Of a DNA stretch of 64,000 nt, positions 16,433 through 25,372 are shown in pieces. A program made the translations under genes and the position numbers. The notes beneath the pieces were generated by a model, which did not search any database, had not been told where the DNA came from, and worked only from the letters and a program-made list of their open reading frames with translations. The DNA comes from Chitinophaga sp. HK235 (lineage in GTDB: Bacteria > Bacteroidota > Bacteroidia > Chitinophagales > Chitinophagaceae): contig NZ_CP073766.1 in the NCBI RefSeq assembly GCF_018255755.1, forward strand, positions 3,286,001 through 3,350,000, in the 5' to 3' direction. How positions within the stretch are numbered: the stretch's first letter is position 1; each line of letters begins with the position of its first letter.

Positions 16433-17545
16433 CTAGTTTTTAAAGTACTTTGCTAATTCATTCACCAATTTTTGCCATCCCTCATCAGATGCAAAATCCA
16501 ATTCAAGGTCGTAATCACTATCATTGCTCAGGTTAAGATAATGTACATAACCAGACTTGTCATTCAGATTTATATATGCAGTCATGTCGTGATTACCTGT
16601 TTTCCATTCGAATTGAATACCTCCATCTACAGTAGGAAATGTATAAGGTAACAAAATATCAGTATGAAAGTAATTAGATACCTGATCAATAAGCCAATGA
16701 ATACTCTCCAATCTAAAAGGCTCACCCTCTCCGTTCATCCATCCGCTTTCCAATTCTAAAAACTCCTCCAGACGCATAGGAATATCAAGAGGATGCAATA
16801 TTGTTACTGATTCAACCTGCATTTTAACCAGCCTATCATTCTTATTAAATGATCCAATGCCAGAAACCTTTACCTTCTTGTTGTTTTCAAAATCATTAAA
16901 TGCTTCCAGGAAAACATCAGCATAATCACTGTTTATTTTAACATCAATCTTCGAGTATTGGGCATATGTAATTGTGCACTTCCTCTCTGCTTTATCATAT
17001 GCAGATATTGCGCCTCTGATTGTGGTCTCAATGTCAACACTATCCGTATCGGCAGAAGCCATAACCAGTCTCTTTCTGTTAACATTATTAAGCTTCGCCC
17101 TGTAATTGGAGTTTGGAGCAAAATCTATGGCTTCATCATCTCTTAGCCTCTTGCCTATTTTATTAAAATACCCCAAATATTCCGAAGGAATGAATATATT
17201 ATCACTCCCACTTTCAGCAGCATCAATTGTCTTCACTATTAGTTCTCTTGCCTCTTCAAAGAAAGGCCTTGTATCTAAATCCCCGGCCAAAAATGTAGTA
17301 GCTGCCAATACCAGATTCGCAATTGAACTCCCTTCACTTATTCCCGCTAATTTTAATGACACTCCATCACCAAACCCCGGAGGCACCTTATATTTACCAT
17401 ACTTCTGGTAATAAACCCACTTAGCTACTTTAACCAACAACTCCTCATATACATTAAAATCCTCCAGCAATTCCACAGGAATCGTATGATCCTCAAACCT
17501 CCGACCAGATAACCTGGGATTAAAAAAGGATATTGATTCCATCAT
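16433..17545 (-). CDS. Unknown 370-residue protein, first gene of an AT-rich cassette
   Basis: No function assigned. It is soluble by appearance: no signal peptide and no convincing membrane helix. Three parts can be seen. An N-terminal helical region (about 20-110) contains VYEELLVKVAKWVYYQKYGK and the glycine-rich GISEGSSIANLVLA. A middle region (about 165-255) is predicted mostly beta (KCTITYAQYSKIDVKI; KKVKVSGIGSFNKNDRL). A C-terminal region (about 270-370) contains LPYTFPTVDGGIQFEWKTG, a pattern I associate with uncharacterised proteins that act with a small partner. The AT-rich composition and the tight linkage to the 161-residue gene suggest a self-contained, transferred two-component module (toxin/antidote, defence or housekeeping accessory). 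No catalytic motif is recognisable. Confidence 0.75.
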   Translation of the reverse strand: MMESISFFNPRLSGRRFEDHTIPVELLEDFNVYEELLVKVAKWVYYQKYGKYKVPPGFGDGVSLKLAGISEGSSIANLVLAATTFLAGDLDTRPFFEEARELIVKTIDAAESGSDNIFIPSEYLGYFNKIGKRLRDDEAIDFAPNSNYRAKLNNVNRKRLVMASADTDSVDIETTIRGAISAYDKAERKCTITYAQYSKIDVKINSDYADVFLEAFNDFENNKKVKVSGIGSFNKNDRLVKMQVESVTILHPLDIPMRLEEFLELESGWMNGEGEPFRLESIHWLIDQVSNYFHTDILLPYTFPTVDGGIQFEWKTGNHDMTAYINLNDKSGYVHYLNLSNDSDYDLELDFASDEGWQKLVNELAKYFKN

Positions 17546-17746
17546 GCTTTTATTTTCAATGAAATATATTCAAATATAAAAATATTCTTCCAGACATCCC
17601 CGCACATTCAGCTAAGTAATAAGCGTATTTTACAGTTTACCCACTATCAATTTTAAACAGCACAATCACATACTAATACCCTAAAGGATAGATAAAACAA
17701 AGGTAGATTTATTCTTTCTACCAAAAGTTAATCAGATGTAAACAGC

Positions 17747-18481
17747 TCAATTAAACCTATTATTCCTGAAAATCAGATTTTCACCCAGCTGTGTTTCTGT
17801 AAAATCATACTCGCTGATAGCTTTGCGGAAAGTCTTGCTACTACCGGGCAGCAGCTCATCATGCAGTTCTATGATCAGTACTTTGGTTTTAGCGAGCCAT
17901 TCATAATTGCTTTCGAATATCTTTTCTTCTGCGCCTTCTACGTCCAGCTTCACGATATCGATATGCGGCCAGTTATAGTTTTTCTGGATATCATTGATGG
18001 AGATGGCAGGGAAAGTGTCTTCAGAAGCGGTTGTTTCTTTCACCATAAAACCCCAGGCTTCGAGTCCGTCCTTCACCACTTCAAGATGACACTGTTTATT
18101 CCACAGGCCGGCCTGAACAGGAATGACGTTGGCATAAGGCCGTATGTTCATCTGCAGCTGTCTGAAGTTGCCGGATTCAGGTTCTATGCTGACAATACTG
18201 GCATCTTTCACCCTGTTGGCAAACAGGATGGCAAACAGTCCGATGTTGGCGCCTCCATCGATAATGTACTGAGGGGAGAAAGGGAAATCAATATCATATT
18301 CCCCACGCATAAAGACCTGTTTCAGGACCTTATAATCAGATGATCCTGGTCGGAGATTAACCGGATGTGACAATTCGGGGAAGCGGATAGCAGTTTTCTT
18401 TTGCTTAATACCCTGGTATGCTTTTACTCCTTCAAAAAGGCCAAGCCTTTTGATTCCATCCATCAAAGTTGATGATGACAT
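17747..18481 (-). CDS. FkbM-family SAM-dependent methyltransferase
   Basis: 244 residues. The S-adenosylmethionine-binding core is clear: motif I YIIDGGANIGLFAILFANRV (about residues 88-107), the acidic end of strand 2 in SIVSIEPESGNFRQL, and HIDIVKLDVEGAEEKIFE, which is the FkbM hallmark (KxDVEGaE). It probably O-methylates a sugar or a secondary metabolite; such genes are common in polysaccharide or glycolipid modification. It stands alone with about 200 bases on its 3' side and 300 on its 5' side, so context gives no substrate. The 18482-18781 gap contains only the terminator of the upstream operon and AT-rich sequence. Confidence 0.9.
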   Translation of the reverse strand: MSSSTLMDGIKRLGLFEGVKAYQGIKQKKTAIRFPELSHPVNLRPGSSDYKVLKQVFMRGEYDIDFPFSPQYIIDGGANIGLFAILFANRVKDASIVSIEPESGNFRQLQMNIRPYANVIPVQAGLWNKQCHLEVVKDGLEAWGFMVKETTASEDTFPAISINDIQKNYNWPHIDIVKLDVEGAEEKIFESNYEWLAKTKVLIIELHDELLPGSSKTFRKAISEYDFTETQLGENLIFRNNRFN

Positions 18482-18721
18482 ATGTGTAACAGATGTTGAC
18501 AGTAATAGGTCTCCGTCCGCGATCGGCGCGGCGGATGTTTTTCATGTGTATTTATCAACGATGGGATCAGAAGACTGCGGGAAAGCGGTTCTTATAATCA
18601 GTTGTAGGTTTAATTCACGTTACTTTACAGCACAGTTGCATAGGTATTAATAAATACGGGATCGAATATACGAAAAAGGTTTGATTTTTCGGAAATAACT
18701 GCGGACTCTTTTTCCTTCCAG

Positions 18722-18764
18722 ATAAAAACACAAAGGCCCTGCCACCGGATAAGCAGCAGGGCCT
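18722..18764 (-). terminator. Terminator of the FAS1/TonB operon
   Basis: AGGCCCTGC (18734-18742) pairs with GCAGGGCCT (18756-18764) around a 13-base loop. Read on the minus strand, the hairpin is followed by a T-rich run (TTTGTGTTTTTA, about 18733-18722). It lies 17 bases after the last gene of the ten-gene minus-strand run, which marks the end of that transcription unit. Confidence 0.8.
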
Positions 18765-18781
18765 GCCTCGTTTCCGGTATT

Positions 18782-20974
18782 TTACTTCAGAAAAATCTTA
18801 CGAACCGCATTATTGTCTGGGTCCATCACATAAATATTTCCGTTGGTATCTATGTGTATGCCTTTCATGGAGCGGAACAGGGCTTCTTTCAGCGTACCGT
18901 CCTTGTATCCCGCCTTGAATGACTGGAAGGTACCTTCAGCGCCGGCCACTGTTTTCACACTACCGGAGGGTGTGGCATAACGCACCGCCATAGCCATGTT
19001 ATCTACAAAAAAGAAATTACCGGAAGTGGGATCGGAGACCACACACAATGGTGATCCCAAACGGGCCACCGAAAGATCTCCATCCACAAAATCAGGATCA
19101 TACCGGCTACTGCCCGCCAGAAAACTATGCTCTCCTGCCGGTGTTACCTTACCGATAAAAGGATTGTAAAAATCACCCCCTGCATAGTATACTGTTCCCA
19201 GTGCATCTACAGCCATTTTATCGGGGATGGTATAAGTGAAATTACCCATTCTCGTCAGGGAACCGTTGGATTCCACTTTAAACAGCCCCTGATAAAGTTT
19301 GCTGAGATAAATTGTACCATTGCGGTCTACACCCAGGCCGCCAGCCATGTTTTCCAGCACGGTCACCGCAGTAGACACCTGCCCTGCCGGGGTGATCTTG
19401 CGAACGTAAGTACGCAGTCCGTTACCATCCAGTACGTAGAGGTTATCCTGGCTGTCGACCGTAATCGTGCGCGGACCCAGGAACATAGCAACAGATACCG
19501 TACCATCAGCATAACCGCTGGTGCTGCCGCCTGCATAGGTGGTAATAGTACCATCGGGTGTTATTTTTTTCACCTGATATCCCTGCAGGAAATAAAGATT
19601 GCCAGCCCTGTCACCCGTAAGACCCTGAGCACGGGTAAACAAACCGGAGCCGGGGCCACCCGCCAGCGTCATTACACCGGCCCTTCTAAACAACGGGCCT
19701 GTGGCCTGTAAGCCACTTACCTTCACATCGAGGGTACCGGTAGATAAGCTGGCAGGTGCTATCACCTTCAGTTCTGTATCGGTAGCACTCACTACATTAG
19801 CCGCCACCCCGTTGAAGGTGACGATATTATCTGTTGCATTGATACTGAAACCAATACCGCTCACTGTCACCGTTGTACCGGCAAGACCATTGTCCGGCGA
19901 GAGACTGATCACACCCAGGTTCTGTTCTTTAAACAGCGGACCGGCTGTTTCCTGTCCGTTTACCCAGATTTTGATATTTCCCGAACCGGCACCGGCGGGA
20001 ATCGTGATCACCAGTTGCTTTTCAGCGGCACTTTTTATCGTACCTGCGACACCGTTAAAGGTGACTACGTTTTCATCCATCAGGCTGCTGAAGTTGCTGC
20101 CGATAATCGTAATGTCTTTTCCGGCAGGACTGCTCAACGGGGCCACTGTAGCCAAGAATGGCGGAGGAATAACAGTAAATACCGACCCTACCGTCTTCTG
20201 TCCGTTGATGGTCACACTCAGTGGTCCGGTAGCCACATCATCCGGTGTGGCCACTACCAGCTGAGTGGCGGTAGCACTGATAACTGTGGCAGGTTTACCG
20301 TTGAAGGCTACACTGTTATTTCCTGCTACTGCATTAAAGCCTTCGCCGGTAATGGTCACCTGTGTGCCTTTTCCGCCTTTGAGCGGTTTTATTTTACTGA
20401 TGTCCTGGAAGAGAAAGGATGGTCCTGTTACTTCCTTGTTATCTACCGTTATTTTGATGGTACCACTGCCGGCGCCCACCGGCACTGCAGCAATCAGGAG
20501 TGTATCGTTGACAGAAGTGATCACGGCTTCTTTCCCGTTGATCATCACTTTGGCAGGGGCAGCAGTACTACCGAAGCCTTCACCACGTACCACGATGTTG
20601 GTACCGGCAGGTCCGTTGAGTGGACTAACACCATGCATGCTCAGATTCTGATAGGTATAGGTGCCGGCTTCCAGTTCCTTACCTGCGGTTTTGACAGTTA
20701 TTTTACCCGTACTGCCTCCGGCCGGCGCCAGTACTGTCATTACGGTATCGTTGACATCCACCACGGTGGCTGCAGTACCATTAAAGGTTACTTCATTATC
20801 TTTCTTTATAAAACCTGCTCCGTTAATCGTAACAATAGTACCCGGCTTTCCACTGTTGGGCCAGAAAGAACGGATCGCGGGAGGCACCTGCAAAGCTTCA
20901 TCCCTGTTTCTTTTACAGGCACTCAACACAAACGCCAGTCCGAAAAGAAAATATATCAAATTTTTCATGGTCAT
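18782..20974 (-). CDS. Lipoprotein with five IPT/TIG domains and an NHL-repeat propeller
   Basis: 730 residues. The signal peptide ends in lipobox LSAC (Cys about 20). Five consecutive IPT/TIG immunoglobulin-like domains of about 80 residues each (roughly 28-432) share the pattern P-G-T-x-V-T-I-x-G-x-G-F followed by V-x-F-N-G-x-x-A. The C-terminal 300 residues form an NHL-type beta-propeller, with repeats such as DRAGNLYFLQGYQVKKITPDG, DSQDNLYVLD and DTNGNIYVMDPDNNAVRKI. Such proteins are surface-exposed binding or adhesion scaffolds. It follows the Oar-like receptor by only 4 bases and is the last gene of the operon. It may present the ligand to that receptor in place of a SusD. No enzyme activity is suggested. 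Confidence 0.9.
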   Translation of the reverse strand: MTMKNLIYFLFGLAFVLSACKRNRDEALQVPPAIRSFWPNSGKPGTIVTINGAGFIKKDNEVTFNGTAATVVDVNDTVMTVLAPAGGSTGKITVKTAGKELEAGTYTYQNLSMHGVSPLNGPAGTNIVVRGEGFGSTAAPAKVMINGKEAVITSVNDTLLIAAVPVGAGSGTIKITVDNKEVTGPSFLFQDISKIKPLKGGKGTQVTITGEGFNAVAGNNSVAFNGKPATVISATATQLVVATPDDVATGPLSVTINGQKTVGSVFTVIPPPFLATVAPLSSPAGKDITIIGSNFSSLMDENVVTFNGVAGTIKSAAEKQLVITIPAGAGSGNIKIWVNGQETAGPLFKEQNLGVISLSPDNGLAGTTVTVSGIGFSINATDNIVTFNGVAANVVSATDTELKVIAPASLSTGTLDVKVSGLQATGPLFRRAGVMTLAGGPGSGLFTRAQGLTGDRAGNLYFLQGYQVKKITPDGTITTYAGGSTSGYADGTVSVAMFLGPRTITVDSQDNLYVLDGNGLRTYVRKITPAGQVSTAVTVLENMAGGLGVDRNGTIYLSKLYQGLFKVESNGSLTRMGNFTYTIPDKMAVDALGTVYYAGGDFYNPFIGKVTPAGEHSFLAGSSRYDPDFVDGDLSVARLGSPLCVVSDPTSGNFFFVDNMAMAVRYATPSGSVKTVAGAEGTFQSFKAGYKDGTLKEALFRSMKGIHIDTNGNIYVMDPDNNAVRKIFLK

Positions 20975-20978
20975 GTTT

Positions 20979-23900
20979 TTAGAATGAATACCTCATCCCG
21001 AGCTGCACCTGTGCGCGGGAGTTAAAAAAGTCTATCGCATATGGCTTACCCGGATTTTCGTATAGGTATACGGGATAGTTTCCCGGATTCTGCTTTGCCG
21101 GGAATGCAGGCGTAAGGCCAACGCTGGCGGTAGAGTTGAAGGTATTGGGTGAGAAATATACTTTACCCCAGTTGCTGTTCAGCAGATTGGTCAGATTCAT
21201 CACGTCGAGGGTAAAAGTGAGAAACCTGCTGCCCGGATCTCCGGAGAAATGATATTCCTGCGCAAAATGCAGGTCGGCCTGTATATTCCAGGGAGTACGG
21301 CCGGCATTGCGTTCAGTATATTGTCCACGACGGGTGCGCAGGTACTTGTCATCTTCGATATATTGATTGAAAGCAGCCGCCTGAGCTGCTGCGGTAACTG
21401 CTTCTCCCGCTTTGGTGGTATAATCCTGGAAGAACTTCACTGCTGCATCTGCCTCCGGAATATATACCAGGCTTACCTGTTGCGGCAGTCCCTGGATGCT
21501 GTTGTTGACAATACCGTAGGTAAACGGACTGCCGGACTGGGCGGTGGCAAAAAGACTGAGTGTACTTACCCATTGCTGGTTCCAGCGGCGGGTATAGTTC
21601 AGGTTCAGCACTATACGATGACGCACATCAAAATTGGAATAGGCCAATCCCGGATTGTTAGGATTCAATGCCTGGTTCAGCTGCCAGTTGCTTTCCATGG
21701 AATTACGGATACCATTAGATATGTCTTTGGACTTACCATAGGTATAAGCCAGTGAAGCGTACAATCCAAAAGGATAGTTACGGTTCACGCTACCAGTGAT
21801 GCTATAACGATATCCTTTATTTGTATTACTCAACTGATAGGCATTGGAAAAATGAGGGTCCACAGCACCACCGAATACAGGTTGCTGTTTCGTAGTATCG
21901 TTACCGTAGTAACGCGGATTATCTTTGATATTGATCTGCTGGAATAATACATCCTTGATGGTTTTGGTAACAATACCTTCCACCGTGAATTTATAACCTG
22001 TTACGGTCGTATAATCCAGTGCTACGCTGGTACGCCACACCTGAGGCATCACGAAGTTATTGTCCAGTACATCCACTTGTGTTTTACCGGCTATCGGATT
22101 ATTGATAACATTGCCATTGCCGGCAATAAAATCGGCGATACCGTTTTTGCCCGGTTTCACCGGATCAGTACCAGGCACAAAAACTTTAGCATCTGCTTTC
22201 TGATCGAAAGAGCCATAATTAATACCGTTGTTGTAATAGGCATATGCCAACCAGGCAAATGGGATACGGCCAGTAAACAGACCAGTACCGCCACGCAGCA
22301 CCAGCCGCTGGTCGCCTGTCCAATCGTAACGGAAACCCAGACGGGGAGACAGCTGTACTTTATTCAGGTAATGATTGCTGATACGATTGAGCGGTGTATA
22401 AGTGTAGGTAGTGCCAAAATAATCATCTGTGTAGGCATTGCGCGTTTGTTCACTCAGTGCAGGTCCATTTGGCAGCATCGTATAATCAGCACGCAAACCG
22501 GGTATCAGTTTCAGTTTATCAGTCAACTGGATTTCATCCTGCGCATAGGCGCTGAGCAGGTTTACATTAAACTTTGCTTCGGGATGTGACAGGATATAAT
22601 CGCGGTCGTTATTGTTATAGTTGTAGCTGCCACGTACTCTGTACGGAACGTTGTTGAGATAGTCATCGATGCTGAGATAGTCTACACGGCCATTCCAGCT
22701 GTTTACAAAACCATAGTCGATATGATAGAATTCATTATGCGTACCAAAGAGCAGGGTATGTTTGCCTTTACGCAGGGTGAGGTTATCAGTGATTTCGATG
22801 GTACGTTGTTTCATATTGAAGATGGATGCTTCCCTGTCGGTGCCCCAGTAGATAGTGGTGCCGGGAGCGCGTCCCATGATCTGTACCTGCGGCAGGGCCG
22901 GGTTGGCGGTAGGATCACGTTTATCGTGTACCAGAGTATAACCGGCAATCAGACTGTTGGACAAGCGGTTGTTGAATCTTGTTTTCAGTTCTGCTACGGT
23001 AGACGTCTGGTTGTTGGTTTGTTCGTACGCCATGCTGCTGAAGCGGAAGTCCTGCTGGTCGCGGTCCATGTTCATGGCAGAAGAACGGATGGTGTTATTA
23101 CGGACAGACAACTGATTTTTATCGTTGATATTCCAGTCCAGGCGGTTGAAGAATTTCACAGAGCGGGACCATGCATTATAGGCGCCTGCAGTGCCGGGGT
23201 CTACATCTTTACCATAGCGGCTGATAGTGGCGTTGCGGATATCTTCTGCATCTTTAGTACTCAGGATATGAGCTGTTTCCGCATTGCCGGCAAGCAGCTG
23301 CACAGGGTCCTGGCGGCGGGTAATTTCTTCATTGGTGAAGAAGAAGAGTTTGTTTTTGATGATGGGGAAACCTACTCTTACGCCGGCCTGATAATCATAA
23401 AAGTCTTTGTCCATTTTACCGAGGGAGCCGACTTTATCTTTGCCTGTGATAGCGGCATTGCGGCCGAAGCCGTAGATGCTGCCGGTTACTTTGTTGGTAC
23501 CGCTGCGGGTAACGGCGTTGATACTACCACCGGTGAAGTTACCGATCTTCACATCGAAGGGGGCGAGGTATACCTGCATATCTTCGATAGCGTCCATAGA
23601 CACCGCGTTGGTACGGGTGCTGGAGCCGGGCATACCGGAAGAACCGGTGATACCGCCCATAGAAGGACTAAAGCCGATAGCATCGTTGTTGATGGCACCG
23701 TCGATGGTAACGTTGTTATAGCGGAAGTTGGTACCCGCGAAGGAGTTGTCTTTAGAGCCCTGGGGCACCATTTTGGTGATGTCCTGGATGCTGCGGGAGA
23801 TGGTGGGCATATTGGCTACCTGCAGGCGGCTGATATGCTGGCCAGCGCCGAAGGTGTTTGCTTTTGCACCTGCTTTGGTGGCTTTGATTTCCACTTCTGA

Positions 23901-24335
23901 CAGTTGTTTGCCTTTTTCGGCCAGCACAAAGTTTTGTTGCAGCGGTTCTCCGAGGCGGATGGTGAATCCATCTGCGGACTGCGTTTCCATGCCCATCATA
24001 CTCACGGTGATACTATATGGACCGCCTATACGAAGACCTGGAAGATAATAACGGCCGTCGGCACCGGTGACCGTACCATATTTAGTGCCTGAAGGCAGAT
24101 GGACAGCCACCACGGTAACACCGGGCAGCGGCTCCTGTTTGTTGCTGGTGATACGGCCACCCCATGTACCATTCGTCTCCTGTGCATATCCTCCCAATAC
24201 TGCCATCAACAGCACCGACAGTAATATGATTTTGAGATTTTGGAATTTTCTTATTTTTTTATTTTCTATTTCTTCCCGAAATCCAACAATAAAAAAATAA
24301 AAAAATCCATAAATATTATAGAATACCTGCTTCAT
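20979..24335 (-). CDS. TonB-dependent receptor, Oar-like, with carboxypeptidase-regulatory-like domain
   Basis: 1118 residues. An unusually long, lysine/phenylalanine-rich leader (about 1-33) precedes the hydrophobic signal core LKIILLSVLLMAVLGGYAQ. No in-frame ATG lies nearer that core, so the true start may be a non-ATG codon. The N-terminal carboxypeptidase-like domain (about 55-140, LPGVTVVAVHLPSGTKYGTV) is followed by a plug (VEIKATKAG; SITTVTRSGTNKVTGS-like segments) and a large barrel ending AQVQLGMRYSF. It has no STN domain and so cannot signal through FecR itself. It resembles Oar-type receptors that handle proteins, peptides or large ligands rather than SusC. It lies 30 bases after the third FAS1 gene and 4 before the IPT/NHL lipoprotein. 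Confidence 0.93.
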   Translation of the reverse strand: MKQVFYNIYGFFYFFIVGFREEIENKKIRKFQNLKIILLSVLLMAVLGGYAQETNGTWGGRITSNKQEPLPGVTVVAVHLPSGTKYGTVTGADGRYYLPGLRIGGPYSITVSMMGMETQSADGFTIRLGEPLQQNFVLAEKGKQLSEVEIKATKAGAKANTFGAGQHISRLQVANMPTISRSIQDITKMVPQGSKDNSFAGTNFRYNNVTIDGAINNDAIGFSPSMGGITGSSGMPGSSTRTNAVSMDAIEDMQVYLAPFDVKIGNFTGGSINAVTRSGTNKVTGSIYGFGRNAAITGKDKVGSLGKMDKDFYDYQAGVRVGFPIIKNKLFFFTNEEITRRQDPVQLLAGNAETAHILSTKDAEDIRNATISRYGKDVDPGTAGAYNAWSRSVKFFNRLDWNINDKNQLSVRNNTIRSSAMNMDRDQQDFRFSSMAYEQTNNQTSTVAELKTRFNNRLSNSLIAGYTLVHDKRDPTANPALPQVQIMGRAPGTTIYWGTDREASIFNMKQRTIEITDNLTLRKGKHTLLFGTHNEFYHIDYGFVNSWNGRVDYLSIDDYLNNVPYRVRGSYNYNNNDRDYILSHPEAKFNVNLLSAYAQDEIQLTDKLKLIPGLRADYTMLPNGPALSEQTRNAYTDDYFGTTYTYTPLNRISNHYLNKVQLSPRLGFRYDWTGDQRLVLRGGTGLFTGRIPFAWLAYAYYNNGINYGSFDQKADAKVFVPGTDPVKPGKNGIADFIAGNGNVINNPIAGKTQVDVLDNNFVMPQVWRTSVALDYTTVTGYKFTVEGIVTKTIKDVLFQQINIKDNPRYYGNDTTKQQPVFGGAVDPHFSNAYQLSNTNKGYRYSITGSVNRNYPFGLYASLAYTYGKSKDISNGIRNSMESNWQLNQALNPNNPGLAYSNFDVRHRIVLNLNYTRRWNQQWVSTLSLFATAQSGSPFTYGIVNNSIQGLPQQVSLVYIPEADAAVKFFQDYTTKAGEAVTAAAQAAAFNQYIEDDKYLRTRRGQYTERNAGRTPWNIQADLHFAQEYHFSGDPGSRFLTFTLDVMNLTNLLNSNWGKVYFSPNTFNSTASVGLTPAFPAKQNPGNYPVYLYENPGKPYAIDFFNSRAQVQLGMRYSF

Positions 24336-24365
24336 CGTAACGCTTTATTGTTAGGTATGTAATGA

Positions 24366-25343
24366 TTATTGGTTTTCCTTCAGCATCCGGTCGATAGTAT
24401 GCACTACGCCGTTGCCCGCCAGCACATTGCTTTTCACAATCTTCACCGGAGATGTGTTACCGGAACCCTGTAAGGTGATACCAGTATATTTCACGCCGCT
24501 CTTCAGCAGGCTGATAGTGATATTGTTACCATTGTACATCGCCTGCTGGCTTTTGTTGGTGGCATCTGTAGTAAGGATATAGTCGTATACAAAGCGGCGT
24601 CCTTCGAAGAAAGAATAGTAAAGGAACCTGCGGAGTACGGCCGGATCTGTTTTACCAACGCTGTCGGCATCCGGAAAACCTTCATTGCGGAATGCATTGT
24701 TGGACGGCGCCATAAACGTATATACGTTACCGGTAGACATCATATCTTTCATATTGGCCTGTTGCAGTGCCACGTTCAGGAAGGTGAGTGCGGTATCTGC
24801 AGCAATGGCATCCGAAAGGGTTTTGTTGACCAGTGGCTGCAGCACTTCGCTCAGCACCTGAATCAGACCGTTGCTGGCGGGAAGGTTGTAGCTCACTACC
24901 GGTGTACCGTTGATAGTCAGCAGGGTATCTTTTCCTTTCACCCAGCGGGTGGCATACATTTTAGCACCCGTAGCGGTGGTCAGTTCCTGATTGAAGGTAA
25001 AGGGCAGCTTATTGAGTTCCCAGGTACCGCTGAGTACATGGTATCCAACTATATTGTTCAATACGGACAGTCTTTCCTGCAATACCGCGTTGGTGGTGCC
25101 GTAACCGGCTTTTATAAAGGCATTATTATCGGGTACCAATACGGTAAAAGGACCGGCACCGGCCAGTTTGGGCCCATATCCGGTACGTTCCACAGCGGCA
25201 CTAAAACTGGAGAAGTTGAACAGGTTGTCAGCAATCACATAAGTGATGCGGTTGCTGTCCATCGTGTCCGGTGTTACTTTATCATCTTTCCGGCATGCTG
25301 CCAGCAAGAGCAGCAGTATGCCTGTATAGAAAGTGCGTTTCAT
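24366..25343 (-). CDS. Fasciclin (FAS1) domain lipoprotein, third of three
   Basis: 325 residues. Lipobox LLAAC (Cys17) follows a short signal peptide. There are two FAS1 domains: about 30-165 (AGPFTVLVPDNNAFIKAGYG; the conserved YHVLSG; SNGLIQVLSEVL) and about 170-322 (VYTFMAPSNNAFRNEGF; GNGVVHTIDRML). FAS1 domains mediate adhesion or ligand binding at the cell surface in bacteria and eukaryotes. It is the last of three tandem two-domain FAS1 genes with short gaps. Divergence among the three implies different partners rather than a recent copy event. Exact role unknown. Confidence 0.93.
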   Translation of the reverse strand: MKRTFYTGILLLLLAACRKDDKVTPDTMDSNRITYVIADNLFNFSSFSAAVERTGYGPKLAGAGPFTVLVPDNNAFIKAGYGTTNAVLQERLSVLNNIVGYHVLSGTWELNKLPFTFNQELTTATGAKMYATRWVKGKDTLLTINGTPVVSYNLPASNGLIQVLSEVLQPLVNKTLSDAIAADTALTFLNVALQQANMKDMMSTGNVYTFMAPSNNAFRNEGFPDADSVGKTDPAVLRRFLYYSFFEGRRFVYDYILTTDATNKSQQAMYNGNNITISLLKSGVKYTGITLQGSGNTSPVKIVKSNVLAGNGVVHTIDRMLKENQ

Positions 25344-25372
25344 GTTTGTTGTTGTTTTAGGGAGATGAATAC

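Noticed and set aside
22722..23900. 392-codon plus-strand open frame opposite the Oar-like receptor
   Set aside because: Antisense shadow of a real barrel protein; the translation has no signal, motif or plausible fold.
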